The position numbers and the translations under genes are program-made. Below, piece by piece: positions 4,736 through 6,389 of a stretch of DNA of 6,389 bases; position 1 is the stretch's first letter, and each line of letters begins with the position of its first letter. Source of the DNA: an uncultured Desulfobacca sp. (lineage in GTDB: Bacteria > Desulfobacterota > Desulfobaccia > Desulfobaccales > Desulfobaccaceae); the NCBI GenBank assembly GCA_937958145.1, contig CALGOE010000016.1:1-6389 (forward strand), in the 5' to 3' direction. Below the pieces are notes generated by a model. The model was not told the DNA's origin. It worked only from the letters and a program-made list of their open reading frames with translations, and ran no database searches.

Positions 4736-6389
4736 GACGTTCCTGAGGGCCGAAAAAAGTCTGCCACCACAGCGACAGGATCAACAGGCCCCAGAGATGG
4801 TGGCTCCAATCTCTCTCGTCCCGCTGATGCTGCTGCCAGACGGTGTCCACATAGTCCATGTCAAAGCAGCCCAGGTGGCGCAGCTGGCGGAGCTGTTCGC
4901 CGCAGAAATCCCGCAACTCGCCCTTAAACCACAGCCCCACCGGCACGTTGAAACCCCGTTTTGATTGCCAACGGATGGCGGGCGGCACCTGGCCGTGCAG
5001 CAGCCGCCGCAACAGATATTTTTTCCAGACCAGGGCTCGTAATTTCCAGGATTCGGGCAGGCGGGCGGCCAGCTCCACCAGGATATGGTCCAAGAATGGG
5101 GTCCGGGCCTCCAGACTGTGGGCCATGGTCATCCGGTCCACTTTCACCAGCATGTCATTGGGCAGATAAAACCGGGTATCGGCATACAACATGCGGTTTA
5201 AGGAAGTGGTGGGCCCGGCCCGGTCCAGCCAGTGCTGGTAGAGGCGGTAGCCTTCGGCCAGCGGCAGGCCGGGCAGGAGGCGGGCCATCTCCGCCGGGGC
5301 CCAGATGCGGCGCCAGGAATAATGGGCATAATCCAAATCCCAGGCCAGGGCCGCGGCCAGGCGTTTCAATTTAAAATCCAGACTCACCTTGCGGTGCGAC
5401 ACCGGCAGGGCGTGGGCCAGGCGCTCCAAGCCTGCCTGGACCGAGGTCGGCAAGGCCTGGAGCCAACGCAGAACATAATGGGCCTGGTAGGTGGGATAGC
5501 CGGCCAGGATTTCATCGGCGCCGTCGCCGGTGAGGACAACCTTCACCTCTTGGGCGGCAAACTGGGCCAGATAATACACCGGCACCATGGAAGAGTCGGC
5601 CGTGGGTTCTTCGCCGTGCCAGACCAAGCGGGGCAGGATGTCGGCAACCTGGGGGGTTACCAGGAGCTCGTGATGCTCGGTCCGGCAGCGGCGGGCCACC
5701 TGCCGGGCGTAAGAGCGTTCGTCATAGCTCTTTTCCCCGAAACCGATGCTGAAGGTCTTCAGTTGGCCGGGGTAGAGGTCGGCGGCGGTGCTGACCACCG
5801 CGGCCGAGTCCAGACCGCCGCTTAAAAACGCCCCCACCGGCACATCGCTGATGAGCCGCAGCCGCACCGCGTCCTGCCAGACCTGGGTAAACTCGGCCAG
5901 GACCTGGGTCCCGGCTACCTCTGGAACTGCCGGCGGCATGGCCAGGTCCCAGTATTCCCTGATGGTCAGCCGCCCATCTTCCCAGAGCAGGTATTGGCCC
6001 GGCTCCAATTGACGAATGCCGCGAAACAGGGTGAAGGGGGCCGGGGTGTAATTCAAGGAGAGAAAGAAGCCCAGACTGTCCCAATCCAACTCCCGGGAAA
6101 GGGCCGGGAGGGCCAGGATTGCCTTGATTTCGGAGCCGAAAAAGAGATTCCCGCCCTGCTGGGCATAAAAAAGGGGTTTTTTCCCCAAACGGTCCCGGGC
6201 CGCAAAGAGGCGCTGCCGGTCCTGGTCCCAGAGAGCAAAGGCGAACATGCCCCGGAACTGCTGCAGGCAATGGACGCCAAACTCCTCATAGGCATGAATG
6301 ATGACCTCGGAGTCGGAGCGGGAACGGAAAACATGTCCTTTGGTTTCCAGGAGATGCTGCAGGGGCTGGAAATTATAAATTTCCCCGTT
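4713..6389 (-). CDS. asnB: asparagine synthetase, glutamine-hydrolysing (N-terminus outside window)
   Basis: The frame is open from the right edge: 558 residues are visible, and roughly 70-80 N-terminal residues including the catalytic Cys2 are missing from a protein of usual length about 630. A Met at 6248 is internal, because the 47 codons before it encode conserved glutaminase sequence. AsnB makes asparagine from aspartate, glutamine and ATP in the cytosol. Visible glutaminase residues are NGEIYN (fragment 1-6) and SDSE (25-28), which bind glutamine, then RDRLGKKPLFY (65-75). The synthetase domain has the ATP pyrophosphatase loop SGGLDS (190-195), GDGADE (288-293) and the conserved block NDMLVKVDRMTM...LEARTPFLDH ending near 435. 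All visible active-site motifs are intact. Homologues in polysaccharide and exosortase loci may amidate sugar acids, as WbpS does in Pseudomonas O-antigen, so free asparagine may not be the only product. The gene ends 113 nt before enzyme A. Confidence 0.95.
   Translation of the reverse strand, partial: NGEIYNFQPLQHLLETKGHVFRSRSDSEVIIHAYEEFGVHCLQQFRGMFAFALWDQDRQRLFAARDRLGKKPLFYAQQGGNLFFGSEIKAILALPALSRELDWDSLGFFLSLNYTPAPFTLFRGIRQLEPGQYLLWEDGRLTIREYWDLAMPPAVPEVAGTQVLAEFTQVWQDAVRLRLISDVPVGAFLSGGLDSAAVVSTAADLYPGQLKTFSIGFGEKSYDERSYARQVARRCRTEHHELLVTPQVADILPRLVWHGEEPTADSSMVPVYYLAQFAAQEVKVVLTGDGADEILAGYPTYQAHYVLRWLQALPTSVQAGLERLAHALPVSHRKVSLDFKLKRLAAALAWDLDYAHYSWRRIWAPAEMARLLPGLPLAEGYRLYQHWLDRAGPTTSLNRMLYADTRFYLPNDMLVKVDRMTMAHSLEARTPFLDHILVELAARLPESWKLRALVWKKYLLRRLLHGQVPPAIRWQSKRGFNVPVGLWFKGELRDFCGEQLRQLRHLGCFDMDYVDTVWQQHQRDERDWSHHLWGLLILSLWWQTFFGPQERLLKGTIS

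Noticed and set aside
5232..5825. A 197-codon plus-strand frame
   Set aside because: It is antisense to the conserved AsnB synthetase domain and has low-complexity Gly/Gln/Ala composition.
4713..6248. AsnB starting at the Met at 6248
   Set aside because: The 47 codons upstream to the window edge encode NGEIYN and SDSE of the glutaminase domain, so the Met is internal and the gene is truncated by the window.
4713..6389. AsnB homologue acting as a lasso-peptide cyclase or beta-lactam synthetase
   Set aside because: The visible glutamine-binding residues NGEIYN and SDSE are intact and no precursor peptide, RRE or leader protease gene is seen, so an ordinary amidotransferase is favoured.

Overview
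The window is a GC-rich stretch of bacterial DNA. All five genes I can support lie on the minus strand, so transcription runs right to left: asparagine synthetase (asnB, cut by the right edge), two tandem radical SAM enzymes with B12-binding-type N-termini, a multi-pass membrane protein of the flippase-like / LPG-synthase TM family, and a GT4-type glycosyltransferase (cut by the left edge). No RNA gene, CRISPR array, transposase or integrase is visible. The many long plus-strand frames are antisense shadows of these genes.

Organism: high GC, GTG and TTG starts, Shine-Dalgarno sites of the GGAG/GAGG type, and a glycan-type cluster carrying B12-type radical SAM enzymes would fit an anaerobic or microaerophilic Gram-negative such as a Desulfobacterota (former Deltaproteobacteria) member. 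This is a low-confidence inference; no taxonomic marker is present.

Layout from the promoter-proximal side: 6389-4713 asnB, lacking its N-terminus; 4712-4600 a 113-nt gap with a candidate promoter at its upstream end, two inverted repeats and an imperfect direct repeat; 4599-3178 radical SAM enzyme A (TTG start); 3177-3090 an 88-nt gap; 3089-1662 radical SAM enzyme B; after a 2-nt gap, 1659-607 the membrane protein (GTG start); then the glycosyltransferase from 560 to the left edge. Between the last two lies a possible 15-residue minicistron (604-557). Its Shine-Dalgarno context is identical to that of radical SAM enzyme B, and its stop codon overlaps the glycosyltransferase start.

How the genes may work together (inference): the set resembles part of a surface-polysaccharide or glycolipid locus. 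The glycosyltransferase would add a sugar, AsnB could amidate a sugar acid or supply asparagine, the membrane protein would act on or near a lipid-linked intermediate, and the two divergent radical SAM enzymes would carry out successive unusual modifications such as C-methylation or rearrangement of a lipid or sugar. Each family is common. The tandem radical SAM pair inside a glycan-type operon is the part whose chemistry cannot be predicted and is most worth following up.
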